From assembly GCF_026191915.1 (NCBI RefSeq), contig NZ_JAIMBY010000001.1, forward strand, positions 1 to 64,000: a stretch of 64,000 bases of DNA, in the 5' to 3' direction. This DNA is from Acidiphilium sp. PA (GTDB taxonomy: Bacteria; Pseudomonadota; Alphaproteobacteria; Acetobacterales; Acetobacteraceae). The notes below the pieces were generated by a model. It was not told where the DNA came from. It was given only the letters and a program-made list of their open reading frames with translations, and did not search any database. Shown piece after piece: positions 8,354-17,031 of the stretch. Position 1 is the stretch's first letter. Every line of letters begins with the position of its first letter. A program made the position numbers and the translations under genes.

Positions 8354-9144
8354 TCCGCGCCACCCGCCTCCGGCGGCGCAATGTGCAATTCGACCCCGAG
8401 GGAAGCGAGCAGCGCGATCATCGCCGCCGGCGGCGGCTGATCGGTATAGAGGGCCGAGATCTGCGCCAGCGTACCCACCCGCATCAACGCCGGGCGACCG
8501 AACTTGGTATGATCCGTCACCAAAAGAACACGGCGGGCGTTGCGGATGATCGCTTGCGAACAAATCACCTCATCCATATCGTAATCATACAAACCGCCAT
8601 CGGCATCGATTCCGGAAATGCCGATGATGCCGATATCGGCGCGGAACTGGTCCAGCATGTCCCGAGTCGCCTGCCCGGTGATGCCGCCGTCGCCGTTCCG
8701 CACCATGCCGCCGGTCAGCACGATGCGAAAATCGGTGTTCTCGCTCAGGATGCGCGCGACGTTCAGATTGTTGGTGATGATGCGCAGATGCTGGTGATCG
8801 AGCAGCGCGCGCGCCACCTGCTCGGTGGTCGAACCGATGTTGATGAACAGCGACGCGCGCTCGGGCACATCCGCCGCCACCCTGATCGCGATCCGCCGCT
8901 TGGCGGCCAGATTGACCACTTTGCGCCGGGCATATTCCATGTTCTCGATGCTCGACGGCAGGCCGGCGCCGCCGCGATAGCGGCTGATCCGCCCCTCGGC
9001 GGCCAGGGTGTTCAGGTCGCGCCGGATGGTCTGCACCGTCACATCGAAATGCTGGGCCAAGGCGTCGATCGTCTGAAAACCGCGCGACCCGACCAAGGCG
9101 ACGATCTCGCTCAGCCGGTTCGAAGTGGTCGGTCGGTCGGACAG
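8350..9144 (-). CDS. glpR: DeoR-family glycerol-3-phosphate regulon repressor, CTG start
   Basis: 264 aa. N-terminal winged helix (about 8-60) includes the DeoR signature TVQTIRRDLNTLA; the C-terminal sugar-phosphate sensor domain has the family motifs ITNNLNVA, GGxxR...GGITG, GISGID and DHTKFGR. Very similar in layout to E. coli GlpR, which releases DNA on binding glycerol 3-phosphate. No ATG, GTG or TTG allows a full first helix: TTG at 9096 would cut it. CTG at 9144 has AGGAG six bases upstream and gives the expected N-terminus (SDRPTTSNRLSEIVALV), so CTG initiation is inferred. Divergent from glpD-glpK-glpF, which it presumably represses. Confidence 0.9.
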   Translation of the reverse strand: MSDRPTTSNRLSEIVALVGSRGFQTIDALAQHFDVTVQTIRRDLNTLAAEGRISRYRGGAGLPSSIENMEYARRKVVNLAAKRRIAIRVAADVPERASLFINIGSTTEQVARALLDHQHLRIITNNLNVARILSENTDFRIVLTGGMVRNGDGGITGQATRDMLDQFRADIGIIGISGIDADGGLYDYDMDEVICSQAIIRNARRVLLVTDHTKFGRPALMRVGTLAQISALYTDQPPPAAMIALLASLGVELHIAPPEAGGAE

Positions 9145-9280
9145 TGTCGTCTCCTGCGATCAACGGCGGCACACGACCGCCGGAAGGGCGACAGATGCCG
9201 CGCCCGCACCGTCTTGGCAAACCGGCGCGGGTTTGATGGCCGTACAAAGCGCGTCGCCAGTCACCGATCCCGGTGTTTTT

Positions 9281-9292
9281 TTCGCTTGCGAA
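9281..9292. promoter_or_regulatory. Candidate GlpR operator
   Basis: TTCGCTTGCGAA is a perfect dyad (TTCGC-TT-GCGAA) in the 264-bp divergent glpR/glpD intergenic region, followed directly by CATT so that GCGAACATT matches the GAACAT half-site style of GlpR boxes. Further TTCG half-sites are at 9343 (TTCGCAC) and 9386 (TTGTTCGA). Position and symmetry fit a repressor site; binding is inferred. Confidence 0.4.
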
Positions 9293-9408
9293 CATTGCAC
9301 GGGCCTGATAGGAGCAATTCAACAATAACCTTGAGGAAATGGTTCGCACATGGTGAATTCCATGACACATTCCGAATGTTTCATTGTTCGACCCGGCGGC
9401 GTGCGCCC

Positions 9409-10932
9409 ATGAGCACCCCGGTCGATCTGCTGATCATCGGCGGGGGCATCAACGGGACCGGCATCGCGCGCGATGCCGCCGGACGGGGCTTGTCGGTCCT
9501 GCTGGTCGAACAGGACGATCTCGCATCCCACACGTCCTCGGCCAGCACCAAGCTGATCCACGGCGGGCTGCGTTACCTCGAATACTACGAGTTCCGCCTG
9601 GTCCGCGAAGCGCTGATGGAGCGCGAACGCCTGCTCGGCATCGCCCCGCACATCATCTGGCCGCTCGAATTCGTCCTGCCCCACTCGGCCGACCAGCGCC
9701 CCGCCTGGATGATCCGCGCCGGCCTATTCCTGTATGATCATCTGGCCAGCCGCAAACGCCTGCCGGCGTCGCGCGCCGTCACGTTCGGCCCGCATCCGGC
9801 CGCCGCCGTGCTGAAACCGCAGAACCGCCGGGGCTTCACCTATGCCGATTGCTGGGTCGAAGACAGCCGCCTCGTCGTGCTCAACGCGATGGACGCCGCC
9901 GAACGCGGCGCCGATGTTCGAACCCGAACAAAACTGATCACCGCCCGCCCGGATGGTGCGCTCTGGCGCGCCGAAATCGAAGACGGTGCCACCGGCGCGC
10001 GCGAGTCGATCACCGCGCACGCCATGGTCAACGCCGCCGGCCCCTGGGTGGGCGAGGTGCTGAGCGCCAAGCTCGGCCGCAACACCCAGAAAACCGTGCG
10101 GATGATCAAGGGCAGCCACATCATCACCCGCAAACTCTACGATGGCGAGTTCGCTTTCATTCTGCAGAACCCGGACAAGCGCATCATCTTCGCGGTGCCT
10201 TACGAGCACGATTTCACGCTGATCGGCACGACCGACATCCCCTACGAGGCCGATCCGTCCAAGGTCGAGATCACCCCGGCCGAGACCGATTATCTCTGCG
10301 AAAGCATCTCGCGCTATTTCCGCACCCAAATCACCGCGGCGGATGTCGTGCGCAGCTATTCCGGTGTGCGCCCGCTGTATGATGATCACGCCGAGAATGC
10401 CTCCGCCGTGACGCGCGACTACGTGCTCGATGTCGAAGGCGGGGACGGTAAACCGGCGTTGCTCTCGGTGTTCGGCGGCAAGATCACCACCTACCGCAGG
10501 CTCGCGGAACACGCGCTCGAAAAACTCCTGCCCGCGATGGGCCGCCCGATCGGCACCGGCTGGACCGCCGGCGCCGCGCTGCCGGGCGGCGACATGCCGG
10601 GCGCGAATTTCGATGCCTATCTCGCGAGTCTTGCGCGAAAATATCCCGCCCTGCCGGCGCCCCTGCTCCACCGCCTCGCCCGCGCCTACGGCACCCGCGC
10701 CGAGCGCGTGCTGGGCAACGCAACCACCATCGCCGATCTCGGCACCGATTTCGGCGGCGGCCTCACCGCGGCCGAGCTTGATTACCTCGTCGCCCACGAA
10801 TGGGTGCGCGCGGTTGAAGATGTTCTCTGGCGGCGCTCGAAGCTCGCGTTGCACGTGCCCGAAGACACGGCAACGCGGGTCGCCGCCTATCTGCAGAGAA
10901 CGAAAGTCAAGGAAAGCGCCTCTTTGCTGTAA
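9409..10932 (+). CDS. glpD: Aerobic glycerol-3-phosphate dehydrogenase
   Basis: FAD flavoprotein at the inner membrane that oxidises glycerol 3-phosphate to dihydroxyacetone phosphate and passes electrons to quinone. 507 aa, normal for GlpD. The N-terminal FAD motif GGGINGTGIARDAAGRG and the family segments STKLIHGGLRYLE, IKGSHI and GVRPLYDD are intact; a C-terminal helical domain (about 390-507) is present. The start is the ATG immediately before the FAD motif; an in-frame ATG at 9376 would add 11 residues. First gene of glpDKF, opposite glpR. Confidence 0.96.
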   Translation: MSTPVDLLIIGGGINGTGIARDAAGRGLSVLLVEQDDLASHTSSASTKLIHGGLRYLEYYEFRLVREALMERERLLGIAPHIIWPLEFVLPHSADQRPAWMIRAGLFLYDHLASRKRLPASRAVTFGPHPAAAVLKPQNRRGFTYADCWVEDSRLVVLNAMDAAERGADVRTRTKLITARPDGALWRAEIEDGATGARESITAHAMVNAAGPWVGEVLSAKLGRNTQKTVRMIKGSHIITRKLYDGEFAFILQNPDKRIIFAVPYEHDFTLIGTTDIPYEADPSKVEITPAETDYLCESISRYFRTQITAADVVRSYSGVRPLYDDHAENASAVTRDYVLDVEGGDGKPALLSVFGGKITTYRRLAEHALEKLLPAMGRPIGTGWTAGAALPGGDMPGANFDAYLASLARKYPALPAPLLHRLARAYGTRAERVLGNATTIADLGTDFGGGLTAAELDYLVAHEWVRAVEDVLWRRSKLALHVPEDTATRVAAYLQRTKVKESASLL

Positions 10933-10934
10933 AA

Positions 10935-11042
10935 GAGACGCAAAAGACTTTTATTGATTTGGGTCCCCGGGAAACCGGGAGACCGTACACAATACAATAA
11001 TTTTTACTTCTTTTTTCTTGAAAAAGAAGACCGTGCTTCCCG
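10935..11042. repeat. Degenerate hairpin repeat, copy R2, inside the glp operon
   Basis: Between glpD and glpK. Remnants of both ends remain: AAAAGAGACGCAAAAGACTT followed by TTATTGATTTGGGTC on the left, and CTTCTTTTTTCTTGAAAAAGAAG (a self-complementary hairpin, about 11008-11031) on the right. The centre forms another hairpin with a GAAA loop (GTCCCCGG / CCGGGAGAC, about 10962-10983). The resemblance to R1 is clear in order and spacing, but the sequence is worn. Confidence 0.65.
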
Positions 11043-11070
11043 AGGAAATGCAACAAAGGAGGAAATCATA

Positions 11071-12570
11071 ATGTCACGATACGTCGGTGCCATCGACCAG
11101 GGCACCACCAGTTCACGCTTCATCGTGTTCGACAAAGGCGGCAACATCGTCTCCGTCGCGCAGAAGGAACACAGGCAGATCTATCCCAAGCCCGGCTGGG
11201 TCGAGCACGATCCGCTGGAAATCATGGCCAATACCAACGAAGTCATCGGCGCCGCCCTCGCCCGCGCCAACCTCACCGCGACCGATCTGGTCGCGGTCGG
11301 CATCACCAACCAGCGCGAAACCACCTTGCTGTGGGACAGGAAAACCGGCCAGCCGCTCTGCAACGCTCTGGTCTGGATGGACACCCGTACCGACCAGCTG
11401 GTCCAGCGCTTCACCCGGGATGGCGGGCAGGACCGGTTCCGCGCCAAGACCGGCCTGCCGCTCGCGACCTACTTTTCGGGCCTGAAACTGCTCTGGATTC
11501 TCGAAAACGTCGAAGGCGCGCGCGCCAAGGCGGAAGCGGGTGACGCGCTGTTCGGCACGATCGACAGCTGGATGGCCTGGAACCTCACCGGCGGCGTCAA
11601 TGGTGGCATCCACCTCACCGATGTCACCAACGCCAGCCGCACCATGCTGATCGACCTCGCCACCTGCGACTGGGACGAGACGATGCTCGGGCATTTCAAC
11701 ATCCCTCGTGCCTGCCTGCCGAAAATCGTACCCTCCTCGGCGGTCTATGGCGAAATCCACACGGCCCCGCTGCGCGGCACCAGCCTTGCCGGCATTCTCG
11801 GCGATCAACAGGCCGCCCTGGTCGGGCAGACCTGTTTTTCGCCCGGCGAAGCCAAAAACACCTACGGCACGGGCTCGTTCATGCTGATGAACACCGGCAC
11901 CGAGCCGGTTCAGTCCAAGGCCGGGCTGCTCACCACGCTCGCCTATCAATTCGGCGATGAAAAGCCGCATTACGCGCTCGAAGGCGCCATCGCCATCACC
12001 GGCGCCCTAGTGCAATGGCTGCGCGACAATCTGAAACTATTCGATGTCGCGCCGCAAATCGAACCGCTCGCCGCCAGTGTCGAGGAGAATGGCGATGTCT
12101 ATATCGTGCCCGCCTTTTCGGGGCTTTATGCACCATATTGGAAGGACGATGCCCGCGGTGTCATCGCCGGCCTTACCCGCTATGCCACCCGCGCCCATCT
12201 TGCCCGTGCCGCCCTCGAATCCACCGCCTATCAGGTGCGCGACGTGGTCGAGGCGATGCAGGCCGACAGCGGCATCACCCTCGCGGCGCTGAAGACCGAT
12301 GGCGGCATGGTCGCCAACGAACTGCTGATGCAGTTCCAGTCCGACATTCTCGATGCGCCGGTGGTGCGCCCGAAAATGACCGAAACCACCGCGCTCGGCG
12401 CCGCCTACGCCGCGGGTCTCGCGGTCGGATACTGGGCCAATGTCGAGGATCTCCGCGCCAACTGGGGGATCGACAAGACCTGGGAGCCGAAAATGAGCGG
12501 CGAACGCCGCGACCATCACTATAAATCCTGGAAAAAAGCCGTTCAGCGCTCGTTCGCCTGGGTCGACTGA
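11071..12570 (+). CDS. glpK: Glycerol kinase
   Basis: Phosphorylates glycerol to glycerol 3-phosphate with ATP, trapping it in the cytoplasm. 499 aa, the usual length. FGGY-family features: [16 protein letters not shown] phosphate loop at the N-terminus, [10 protein letters not shown], the glycerol-binding WMDTRT region, and [13 protein letters not shown] plus [10 protein letters not shown] in the second domain. ATG 11071 is selected because AAAGGAGG lies eight bases upstream; in-frame sequence further upstream is repeat R2. Lies between glpD and glpF. Confidence 0.97.
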   Translation: MSRYVGAIDQGTTSSRFIVFDKGGNIVSVAQKEHRQIYPKPGWVEHDPLEIMANTNEVIGAALARANLTATDLVAVGITNQRETTLLWDRKTGQPLCNALVWMDTRTDQLVQRFTRDGGQDRFRAKTGLPLATYFSGLKLLWILENVEGARAKAEAGDALFGTIDSWMAWNLTGGVNGGIHLTDVTNASRTMLIDLATCDWDETMLGHFNIPRACLPKIVPSSAVYGEIHTAPLRGTSLAGILGDQQAALVGQTCFSPGEAKNTYGTGSFMLMNTGTEPVQSKAGLLTTLAYQFGDEKPHYALEGAIAITGALVQWLRDNLKLFDVAPQIEPLAASVEENGDVYIVPAFSGLYAPYWKDDARGVIAGLTRYATRAHLARAALESTAYQVRDVVEAMQADSGITLAALKTDGGMVANELLMQFQSDILDAPVVRPKMTETTALGAAYAAGLAVGYWANVEDLRANWGIDKTWEPKMSGERRDHHYKSWKKAVQRSFAWVD

Positions 12571-12595
12571 GCGCAATATTGGGGGAAATTGAACG

Positions 12596-13612
12596 ATGTC
12601 CAACACATCCGAATATACATCTCAAGTCATCACGCCATCGCGCTCGCCCGCACGCATGGGCGTCAAATCCGGCTGGCGTGCCACATCGATCTATGCGGAA
12701 ATGATCGCCGAGTTCCTCGGCTGCATCGTGCTGATCGCATTCGGTGCCGGCGTGGTTGCCGTCGCCGTGGTCGGCCTTACGGAATCGGGCCGCACCGCCG
12801 TCATTTTCAACGGCGCGGGCGGCTGGCTGTTGATCACCTGGGGCTGGGCGTTTGCGGTCACGCTCGCGGTCTATGTCGCCGGCGGCGTCACCGGCGCGCA
12901 TCTCAACCCGGCGGTCAGCCTGGCCTTCGCGGTCAAGGGCGACTTTCCCTGGCGCAAGGTGCTGCCCTATTGGGTCGCCCAGATCGCGGGGTGCTTCGTC
13001 GGCGCCGCGCTGGTCTATGCCGACTACTTCCGCGCAATCGATGCGTGGAACGCCGCACACCACGTCGCCTCCTACGCGGCCAAGGGCGGGCTGACGACGT
13101 TCAGCATCTTCGCCACCTTCCCCGCCTCCTACCTCGGCGCGCATATGGGTCTGGCCCTGCTCGACCAGATCATCGGCACGTTCTTCCTGCTTTTGTTCAT
13201 TCTCGCGATCTCGGACAATCTGAACCTCAGCCCGCAGTCGAATATGGGTCCGTTCCTGGTCGGCATCGCGGTCGCCGCCATCGGCATGTCGTACGGTGTC
13301 GACGCCGGGTATGCAATCAACCCGGCCCGCGACTTCGGCCCGCGGCTGTTCACCTGGGTCGCCGGCTGGGGCCCGAACGCTTTCCCGGGTCCGCACGGCT
13401 ATTGGTGGGTGCCGGTCCTGGGCCCCATGATCGGTGCGGTGCTCGCGGTCTATGTCTACAAATGGGCGATCGGCCTCACCCTGGTCGCGCGCAACGAGCT
13501 GCTGAAATCCGAGCACCCGATGCCGCCGCAGGAAGGCATCGGCTACAGTCTTGAACAGCTGCAGGCCGCCCTCGACAAAGCCAAGAAAGCGCACGCACCC
13601 AGCCTGAACTGA
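12596..13612 (+). CDS. glpF: Glycerol facilitator (aquaglyceroporin, MIP family)
   Basis: Inner-membrane channel for glycerol uptake. 338 aa with six membrane segments. Both pore signatures are present: HLNPAVSL (first half, about residue 102) and AINPARDFGPR (second half, about 238); the Asp after the second NPAR is typical of glycerol-conducting members. It is longer than E. coli GlpF (281 aa), through a hydrophilic N-terminal stretch of about 30 residues and a C-terminal tail of about 40. GGGGGAAA precedes the ATG by about seven bases. Last gene of the glp operon, followed by a strong terminator. Confidence 0.94.
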   Translation: MSNTSEYTSQVITPSRSPARMGVKSGWRATSIYAEMIAEFLGCIVLIAFGAGVVAVAVVGLTESGRTAVIFNGAGGWLLITWGWAFAVTLAVYVAGGVTGAHLNPAVSLAFAVKGDFPWRKVLPYWVAQIAGCFVGAALVYADYFRAIDAWNAAHHVASYAAKGGLTTFSIFATFPASYLGAHMGLALLDQIIGTFFLLLFILAISDNLNLSPQSNMGPFLVGIAVAAIGMSYGVDAGYAINPARDFGPRLFTWVAGWGPNAFPGPHGYWWVPVLGPMIGAVLAVYVYKWAIGLTLVARNELLKSEHPMPPQEGIGYSLEQLQAALDKAKKAHAPSLN

Positions 13613-13634
13613 CATCGGGTTCGCAGCGACATGG

Positions 13635-13667
13635 AAAAGGCCGGTCACACCTGACCGGCCTTTTTTT
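13635..13667. terminator. Bidirectional rho-independent terminator between glpF and mucR
   Basis: AAAAGGCCGGTCA (13635-13647), loop CACC, then the perfect complement TGACCGGCC and seven T. The A tract on the left side makes it usable on both strands, which fits the convergent mucR gene. Confidence 0.9.
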
Positions 13668-13710
13668 CACGATCCGACCGGCAGCGACCCGGTTATGCCA
13701 TACCAGACAA

Positions 13711-14169
13711 TCAGGCGCTCTTTTTGCCCCGTGTGGCGGGGGTGGCGGGCGCCGGTGCGGCGGCGGCGGCCGGCTTGGTGCCGAGGCCGATTTTCTTCGC
13801 CAGGTTCGAGCGCTGCTTGGCATAGCTCGGGGCGACCATCGGGTATTCGGCCGGCAGCTGCCAACGCTCACGATACTGTTCCGGCGTCAGATTATACGCC
13901 GATTTCAAATGACGGCGCAGCATTTTCAGTTTCTTGCCGTCTTCAAGACAGATGATGTAGTCGTTGAACACCGACTTCTTCGGATTGACCGCAGGTTCCG
14001 GCGGCGGGCTGACCTCGGCAACCGGGGTTTCGGTGCCGCTCAGGCTCTGGTAGACTTCACGAATGAGCGTTGGCAGCATATCCGTCGTGACCGAATTATG
14101 CGAAACATGTGCCGCAATAATCTGCGCGGTCAGTTGCAGTAGCTGGCTGTTGGATTGTGACTCAGACAT
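13711..14169 (-). CDS. mucR: MucR/Ros family transcriptional regulator
   Basis: 152 aa. The MucR core is clear: SVFNDYIICLEDGKKLKMLR, then RHLKSAYNLTPEQYRERW, LPAEYPMVAPSYAKQRSNLA. MucR/Ros proteins bind AT-rich DNA and silence exopolysaccharide, virulence and cell-cycle genes. In the zinc finger the second cysteine is Asp (as in other MucR proteins) and the second histidine of the RHLxTH motif is replaced (RHLKSAY), so zinc binding may be altered or absent. The C-terminal tail is Ala/Pro-rich and basic (RGKKSA). ATG 14169 is preferred over 14172 because AGGA is six rather than three bases away. Could bear on regulation of the PEP-CTERM or exopolysaccharide genes, by inference only. Confidence 0.9.
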   Translation of the reverse strand: MSESQSNSQLLQLTAQIIAAHVSHNSVTTDMLPTLIREVYQSLSGTETPVAEVSPPPEPAVNPKKSVFNDYIICLEDGKKLKMLRRHLKSAYNLTPEQYRERWQLPAEYPMVAPSYAKQRSNLAKKIGLGTKPAAAAAPAPATPATRGKKSA

Positions 14170-14325
14170 CATTAGTCCTTCGGAAATCGTTGTTGCAGGA
14201 TGACTATCGACCCATTTGACCGATTTTTGGGACGATTGCAACAAACGGCATGAAAAAACCAGGGGCACGTCAGACGATATCATGCGACAATTGGTCAAAA
14301 CTCCGGCCATGATTGGAAAGCTTCA

Positions 14326-14589
14326 ATGCAGGACATGAAAATCCTAGACCTGCCCGCGCACGACCGCGCGATCGATATTACTGCCGAAACCTGCCCGATG
14401 ACTTTCGTCCGCACCCGACTCGCACTCGATTCGCTGCCGGCGGGCGCGGTTCTATTGGTGCGGCTGAAAGGAGACGATCCGCGCGCGAATGTGCCGCGCG
14501 CCGCGGCCGATCAGGGGCATGATCTGCTCGACATGTTCGACCTCGACGATGGCAGTGCGATACTGGTCATTCGCAAAGCGGGCGCTTGA
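14326..14589 (+). CDS. TusA-family sulfurtransferase-like protein
   Basis: 87 aa. Matches the TusA/SirA fold: DITAETCPMTFVRTRLALD carries the reactive cysteine (CPM, about residue 23), followed by AGAVLLVRLKGDDPRANVPR and a C-terminal strand. TusA proteins relay persulfide sulfur to tRNA thiolation or other acceptors. The usual CPxP is CPMT here, as in a common alphaproteobacterial subgroup. ATG 14326 or 14335 may be used. Divergent from mucR and convergent with rimI, whose 3' end it overlaps by 23 bases. Confidence 0.82.
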   Translation: MQDMKILDLPAHDRAIDITAETCPMTFVRTRLALDSLPAGAVLLVRLKGDDPRANVPRAAADQGHDLLDMFDLDDGSAILVIRKAGA

Positions 14590-15001
14590 GCAGGAGCGCA
14601 TCGCGGCCGCGCCCGTAGTAATCGCGGCGGATAGCGCAATCCGCGAACCCAAAGGCGCGATAGAGACAAAGCGCCGGCTCGTTGTCGGCGGCGACTTCCA
14701 GAAACAGCGTCGCCGCGCCCCGCCGCCCCGCCTCGGCCGCCGCCAGCCCGAGCAACCGCCGGGCCAGGCCCTGCCGGCGCGCCGCCGGAACCACGCCGAT
14801 CGTCAAGATCTCGGCCTCGTCAGCCACCGCGCGCGCCAGAACCATCCCCCCGGGTTCGAGGGCGTAGCCGAATACCAGCCCGGTTGTGAACAACGCCGCG
14901 ATGCTGGCGGCCGACCATGCCGCGGGGCCGAAACATGCCCGATGCACCCCGGCCAGGAGATCGGCACAGAGGGGCGATGCGGTGATCACCGGCGCGGTCA
15001 A
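14567..15001 (-). CDS. rimI: Ribosomal-protein-alanine N-acetyltransferase (RimI-like)
   Basis: GNAT acetyltransferase of about 144 aa, RimI-type; in E. coli RimI acetylates the N-terminus of ribosomal protein S18. Seen: EILTIGVVPAARRQGLARRLL (acetyl-CoA loop RRQGLA) and NEPALCLYRAFGF. The start is taken as TTG 15001, which overlaps the tsaB stop as TTGA; GTG 14989 is possible. The tsaB-rimI pairing is widespread and supports both calls. Last gene of the nifU-like operon; its 3' end overlaps the convergent TusA-like gene. Confidence 0.85.
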   Translation of the reverse strand: MTAPVITASPLCADLLAGVHRACFGPAAWSAASIAALFTTGLVFGYALEPGGMVLARAVADEAEILTIGVVPAARRQGLARRLLGLAAAEAGRRGAATLFLEVAADNEPALCLYRAFGFADCAIRRDYYGRGRDALLLKRPLCE

Positions 15002-15657
15002 ATCGGTGCGGGACGCAACCCGCCCGCCGGCAGTTTCGCTTCCGGCGGGTCGACGTACAGCGGCATCGCCGGCCGCACCGGCAGCCCTGCCGCCACGCGG
15101 CGGCGCAGCGCTGCCGCAATCGCCGTGCCCGAACAATAGCGCGCATCGGTCAGCATCACATTCGCACCCCGGGCAGCCAGCCTTGCCGCGACGGCACCGG
15201 CCTGTTCACCGGCCAGGGCGATCGGGCCTGCCGGTTGCGGCAGATCCGCCTCATCGAAACCGGCGGCAACGCCATCCCGCTCCAGGAAAACCCGGCCGCG
15301 CCGCGCCGTCAGCGCAACCCAGAGCGGCCGCTGCAGCAGCGGCAGCGCCGCCCCGAACGCTTCACCCATCGAAATGCCGTGCACCGGCACATCGGCGGCC
15401 AGCCCCACCCCCTGCGCGAGCGCGATCGAGGCGCGCAGGCCGGTAAAACTGCCCGGCCCGATCGTCACGCCGATCGCATCGAGCGCGCCGGGTTCGATGG
15501 CAGCCTCGGTGAGGCATTCGCTGACCCAGACCGCCAGGAGCTCGGCAAGCCCCGTCTCCGGCGCACCGGCCCGCGCGGCCAAAACCGCACCATCATCCAG
15601 CAGCGTGACCGACGCATGGCGCTGCGCGGCATCGATCGCCAGAATCCGGTGGGGCAT
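14998..15657 (-). CDS. tsaB: tRNA threonylcarbamoyladenosine biosynthesis protein TsaB
   Basis: Partner of TsaD in the complex that adds the t6A modification next to the anticodon of ANN-decoding tRNAs. 219 aa. N-terminal ASKHA fold start RILAIDAAQRHASVTLLDDG, then the diagnostic IGPGSFTGLRASIALAQGV (about residues 70-90). It lacks the metal-binding histidines of TsaD, as expected for TsaB. The ATG at 15657 shares one base with the preceding stop (TGATG), so it is coupled to the nitroreductase gene. Confidence 0.93.
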   Translation of the reverse strand: MPHRILAIDAAQRHASVTLLDDGAVLAARAGAPETGLAELLAVWVSECLTEAAIEPGALDAIGVTIGPGSFTGLRASIALAQGVGLAADVPVHGISMGEAFGAALPLLQRPLWVALTARRGRVFLERDGVAAGFDEADLPQPAGPIALAGEQAGAVAARLAARGANVMLTDARYCSGTAIAAALRRRVAAGLPVRPAMPLYVDPPEAKLPAGGLRPAPI

Positions 15658-16250
15658 CACGCCAGGACGCACGCCTCCTCGAACGTCAGGCGCGGCGACC
15701 GCTCGAACGGGTCGGCCGCCACCCCGTGACCCAGATTGACCAGGAAATTCGACCGCCAGCCCTGCTCGGACAGAAACAGCTGATCCACCTTGTGCCGGTC
15801 GAACCCGGACATCGGGCCACAATCCAGCCCCAGGGCGCGGGCCGCGATCATGAGATAGGCGCCTTGCAGCGTGCCGTTGCGCATCGCCGTCTCATCGGCC
15901 AGATCGGGATTGCCGGAAAACCAGGACCGCGCATCGGCATGCGGAAACAAAACCGGCAGTTTCTCGTAGAACTGCGGATCGTAGGCGACGATCACGGTCA
16001 CCGGCGCGGTCATGGTCTTGTCGATATTGCCGGGGTTCAGCGCCGGCTTGAGCTTTTCCCGCGCCTCCGGCGTGCGCAGAAACACGAACCGCGCCGGCGA
16101 GCAATTGGCCGAGGTCGGGCCGAATTTCAGAACCTCGTACAACGCCTGCAACACATCGTCGCCAACGGGCTCGTCGGTCCATGCGTTCTTGGTCCGTGCG
16201 GTGCGGAACAGAACATCGAGCGCCGCGTCATCCACGGGAGACCGGCTCAC
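15657..16250 (-). CDS. Nitroreductase family, malonic semialdehyde reductase-like (RutE/HadB type)
   Basis: FMN-dependent oxidoreductase of 197 aa. The sequence follows the RutE/HadB subgroup closely: [56 protein letters not shown] in pieces, and [11 protein letters not shown]. RutE reduces malonic semialdehyde to 3-hydroxypropionate in uracil breakdown, but no other rut gene is nearby, so a general reductase role is equally possible. GTG start 16250 overlaps the nifU-like stop (GTGA), which fixes the start and gives the family length. Confidence 0.85.
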   Translation of the reverse strand: MSRSPVDDAALDVLFRTARTKNAWTDEPVGDDVLQALYEVLKFGPTSANCSPARFVFLRTPEAREKLKPALNPGNIDKTMTAPVTVIVAYDPQFYEKLPVLFPHADARSWFSGNPDLADETAMRNGTLQGAYLMIAARALGLDCGPMSGFDRHKVDQLFLSEQGWRSNFLVNLGHGVAADPFERSPRLTFEEACVLA

Positions 16251-16804
16251 GCGGCGACCTGCTCGACCGACGTGACCTCCGGCACATAATGCCGCAACAG
16301 GTTCTCGATGCCCATTTTCAACGTCGCGGTCGAAGACGGGCACCCCGAGCAGGCACCCTGCATATGCAGCGTCACCACACCGGCGCGGAAACCGCGGAAC
16401 ACGATGTCACCGCCATCGCCGGCGACGGCCGGGCGCACCCGCGCATCGAGCAATTCCTTGATCTGATCTGCAATTTCACGATCGGCAGGATCGACGTCCT
16501 CATCGGCGAGCCGGGCATCGCTCGCCATCACCGGCCGGCCCGACAGGAAATGCTCCATGATCGCGCCGAGCACCTGCGGCTTCAGCGCGGGCCAGTCCAT
16601 CGCGTCGCTCTTGGTCACGGAGATGAAATCGGTGCCGAGAAACACGCGCTCGACCGCCGGCAGCTCAAACAGGGCCGCGGCGAGCGGGCTGATCGATGCC
16701 GCCTCGGCACGATCAAAATCGGCCGACCCCTGCTCCAGCACCGTCCGGCCCGGCAGAAACTTCAGGGTTGCGGGGTTGGGCGTGACATCCGTCTCGATGA
16801 ACAT
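16247..16804 (-). CDS. NifU-like (Nfu-type) iron-sulfur cluster carrier
   Basis: 185 aa, two domains: an N-terminal Nfu domain ([19 protein letters not shown]...) and a C-terminal NifU-like domain with the cluster-binding CSGCPSS (CxxC) near residue 150. Such proteins carry 4Fe-4S clusters to target enzymes, like human NFU1. The start at 16804 has GAGGAG upstream; an earlier in-frame start lacks family similarity. First gene of a four-gene operon (nifU-like, nitroreductase, tsaB, rimI) in which every junction overlaps. Confidence 0.92.
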   Translation of the reverse strand: MFIETDVTPNPATLKFLPGRTVLEQGSADFDRAEAASISPLAAALFELPAVERVFLGTDFISVTKSDAMDWPALKPQVLGAIMEHFLSGRPVMASDARLADEDVDPADREIADQIKELLDARVRPAVAGDGGDIVFRGFRAGVVTLHMQGACSGCPSSTATLKMGIENLLRHYVPEVTSVEQVAA

Positions 16805-17031
16805 GGCAGAACTCCTCAGGAAAATGAGTACCCTTAAACCGGACAACTCCGGTCCGCTCTACACCATCGTGATCGCGATCGCAAAACACAACCGCCGGAT
16901 CACGCGGCGCTGTCGCGCGCATTAAACAACCGTAGGCCATGATTCCGACACCGCCCCGCCAGTATCCCGTCATCGCGCAAACCGTATAAGACGGCAGCGA
17001 TCTGCCCGACCACCTGTAACGGAGACCACAC

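Noticed and set aside
8383-9408. Long open extension upstream of glpD
   Set aside because: It runs antisense through glpR and lacks family similarity; GlpD starts at 9409 directly before its FAD motif.
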